DNA of 64,000 nt from Gordonia terrae (lineage in GTDB: Bacteria; Actinomycetota; Actinomycetes; Mycobacteriales; Mycobacteriaceae), in the NCBI RefSeq assembly GCF_001698225.1, contig NZ_CP016594.1:1984001-2048000 (forward strand), read 5' to 3'. The translations under genes were made by a program, and so were the position numbers. Below, one piece after another: positions 62,480-64,000 of the stretch. Each line of letters starts with the position of its first letter. The stretch's first letter is position 1. Under the pieces are notes generated by a model that saw nothing but the letters and a program-made list of their open reading frames with translations, made no database searches and was not told where the DNA came from.

Positions 62480-64000
62480 TCAGGCATGATCACCGTAGCG
62501 TAGCCGGATGCCGCGCGGGGTCGTCGAGAACCCGGCTTCGACGAGCACCTTGCCGAAGTCGGTGGCGCGCACCGGCTCCGAGTCGATGTGATCGATCGTC
62601 AGGCGGGAGATCCGGCCGCGCCGAACCAGTGCGACCAGCGCCCCGGCCGCCGACTCCAGCCGCGGGATGGAATCGCTGAACGTGAGCAGCGTCTTGCCAC
62701 CGCGCTCGACGAAGCACACGAGTTCGCCGTCGACGAGCACCACGAGCGCCCCCGGTTTGCGACCCGGGCGGTGTCCGGCCTCGGTGTCGCGGGACGGGGG
62801 CCAGTCCAACGCCGCACCGAAGGGGTTGGCCGGGTCGGTCGCGGCCAGCACTGTCGCCTCGCGGGGCGGTTTGCGATCGGGGAGCGCATGCCGACGCAGC
62901 TCGTCGACCGTGGCGGGCGAGGCGAACTGCGCCCCGCCGAGACCGTCGACGTAGTAGCCGCGGCGGACGTGTCCGTTGTCCTCGAAGACGGTGAGCGCCT
63001 TGTAGACCCGCGCGAATCCGCCGGTGACCTCTTCGGAGACGACGCTCCCGCGGGTGATCACGCCGTACCGGGTGAGCAGTTGGTCGCAGAGGCCCTGGGT
63101 GGCGATCGTCGGTTCGGTCGAGGGGTGGTGGAGGGCGAACCAGCGGCCGCTCGCGGTCGGGGACACCGGCGGTGACGTGGAGTGTTCGGTCAGGTACCGG
63201 GCGGACAGACGACCGGCGCGGAGGCGGGGCGCCCGCCCCCGTGCGCGATGAGCCGGGGCCGAGCGAGGGGCGGACGGGTTTCGTCGTGGCTGCAGGAGGG
63301 CCCGGACGGGCGCGAAGCTGTCGTTGCTGACCTGTCCCGCCCACACCAGGTCCCACAGAGCGGTCTCGATGTCGGCGGCAGGCGTCGTGGTGCCGGTGCT
63401 GATGTCGGCGGCGATCTGTGGGAAGCGCAGTGCGCCGCCGGGTTCGAGTGCGGCCGTGACCCCGTCGTGCACCGGGGTCGTGTCGATCTCGTCGGCGTCG
63501 GGCAGCGTGAGGACGGCGACGTCGGCCGGATGCAGCGCGACCCACCCGTCGGAGTTGCCGATCCGGCCGTGCCCCGACCAGATCACCTCGCCGGCGCTGA
63601 GCAGTTCGTCGAGCATCGGCGGCGCGTAGTCGGAGACCCGCGCGGGCAGGACCAGTGACTCCCATGCCGACGCCGGGAGCGGGAATCCGGCGAGCTGGTC
63701 GATGACGGTCGCGACCCCGTCCACGCCGCGCAATCGGGTCCCGGGCGAGGCGTGCTGCCAGTCGAGGAGAAAACGGGTGAGGACGTCGGTGCCGACCGGA
63801 GCGACCTCGGCGCGGCTCGCCGCGAGGGAGCCGCGTCGGATCTGCCCCAGCACGTCGGTGTGGCACCACTGGCCCTCCCGCGGAGTGGTGTCGCCACCCT
63901 CCGGCAGGAAATCGCCCTCGACGACGCGTCGTTCCGAGGCCAGGCGGTTCAGGGTGTCGCGCACGACCCCGGTCGCGATGCCCAGCGCCGCGGAGGCCTC
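62480..64000 (-). CDS. lhr: Lhr-family DNA helicase, C-terminal part (5' end beyond window)
   Basis: 506 codons are present; the frame is open to the right edge. The part seen is the long C-terminal region of Lhr (Rv3296-like), with WCHTDVLGQIRRGSLAASRAEV, TRFLLDWQHA, YGVITRGSVVSEEVTGGFARVYKAL, and a C-terminus KVLVEAGFSTTPRGIRLRYG. The RecA-like helicase motifs lie outside the window. A 3'-5' ssDNA translocase/helicase implicated in repair. An arginine/proline-rich linker interrupts the region at about 63210-63300. In one operon with nei2. Confidence 0.93.
   Translation of the reverse strand, partial: EASAALGIATGVVRDTLNRLASERRVVEGDFLPEGGDTTPREGQWCHTDVLGQIRRGSLAASRAEVAPVGTDVLTRFLLDWQHASPGTRLRGVDGVATVIDQLAGFPLPASAWESLVLPARVSDYAPPMLDELLSAGEVIWSGHGRIGNSDGWVALHPADVAVLTLPDADEIDTTPVHDGVTAALEPGGALRFPQIAADISTGTTTPAADIETALWDLVWAGQVSNDSFAPVRALLQPRRNPSAPRSAPAHRARGRAPRLRAGRLSARYLTEHSTSPPVSPTASGRWFALHHPSTEPTIATQGLCDQLLTRYGVITRGSVVSEEVTGGFARVYKALTVFEDNGHVRRGYYVDGLGGAQFASPATVDELRRHALPDRKPPREATVLAATDPANPFGAALDWPPSRDTEAGHRPGRKPGALVVLVDGELVCFVERGGKTLLTFSDSIPRLESAAGALVALVRRGRISRLTIDHIDSEPVRATDFGKVLVEAGFSTTPRGIRLRYGDHA

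Overview
This is about 64 kb of very high-GC DNA from a mycolic-acid-type actinobacterium (order Mycobacteriales). A Gordonia-like or close relative is the best guess. That assignment is an inference. It rests on gene content and on a gene order that closely follows the Mycobacterium tuberculosis chromosome from about Rv3395c (imuA') to Rv3296 (lhr): imuA', imuB, acrA1-like, dnaE2, spoU/trmL, folD, DUF3017, metX/metY, trpS, yihY-like, D,D-carboxypeptidase, sdhCDAB, cdd-deoA-add, Rv3311-like, upp, deoD, an M20 amidohydrolase, an Rv3304-like gene, lpdA, glpD, nei2 and lhr. I see no tRNA, rRNA, CRISPR array or insertion sequence. Genes are tightly packed, with many stop/start overlaps, and no gene-free stretch exceeds 300 bp.

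Left part (1-9 kb): a PspC-domain protein (cut by the window edge) is divergent from a PspC-histidine kinase/LuxR response regulator pair, followed by a Ser/Thr kinase. Next comes a DNA-damage block. An Rv2578c-type radical SAM gene and imuA'-imuB each lie behind a LexA (SOS) box; dnaE2 at 15.5 kb has a perfect one. These are the mycobacterial mutasome genes, here within about 15 kb with the radical SAM gene directly beside them. A pRiA4-ORF3/UPF0158 two-domain gene follows imuB.

9-24 kb: a translationally coupled acyl-CoA reductase/D-threonine aldolase-like pair; a divergent Ni/Co resistance pair (ctpJ/nmtR) with an operator; a crotonase; dnaE2; small housekeeping genes; folD-DUF3017; and an Hsp70-like membrane protein. 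At 23.6-26.3 kb, metY-metX are preceded by a clear SAM-IV riboswitch on the minus strand.

26-42 kb: a secreted PE-PPE/cutinase-type hydrolase; an MFS exporter with a palindromic leader; iron storage (bfr, bfd); xthA, trpS and a YihY-family protein; a penicillin-binding D,D-carboxypeptidase; an MmpS-like secreted protein; a P450 divergent from a TetR regulator; and the sdhCDAB operon, with an IdeR/DtxR-like box upstream.

42-64 kb: a nucleoside/pyrimidine salvage region (cdd-deoA-add, upp, deoD); a probable type VII (EspC-like) substrate coupled to a WXG-NlpC/P60 hydrolase; a DUF222-HNH (13E12-like) gene; a quinone-reductase-type LpdA with an intact CX4C pair; a second candidate ESX-type pair; divergent glpK/glpD; and an lhr-nei2 repair operon cut by the right edge.

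Tandem in-frame repeats (15, 15, 21 and 36 bp) occur in four unrelated proteins.
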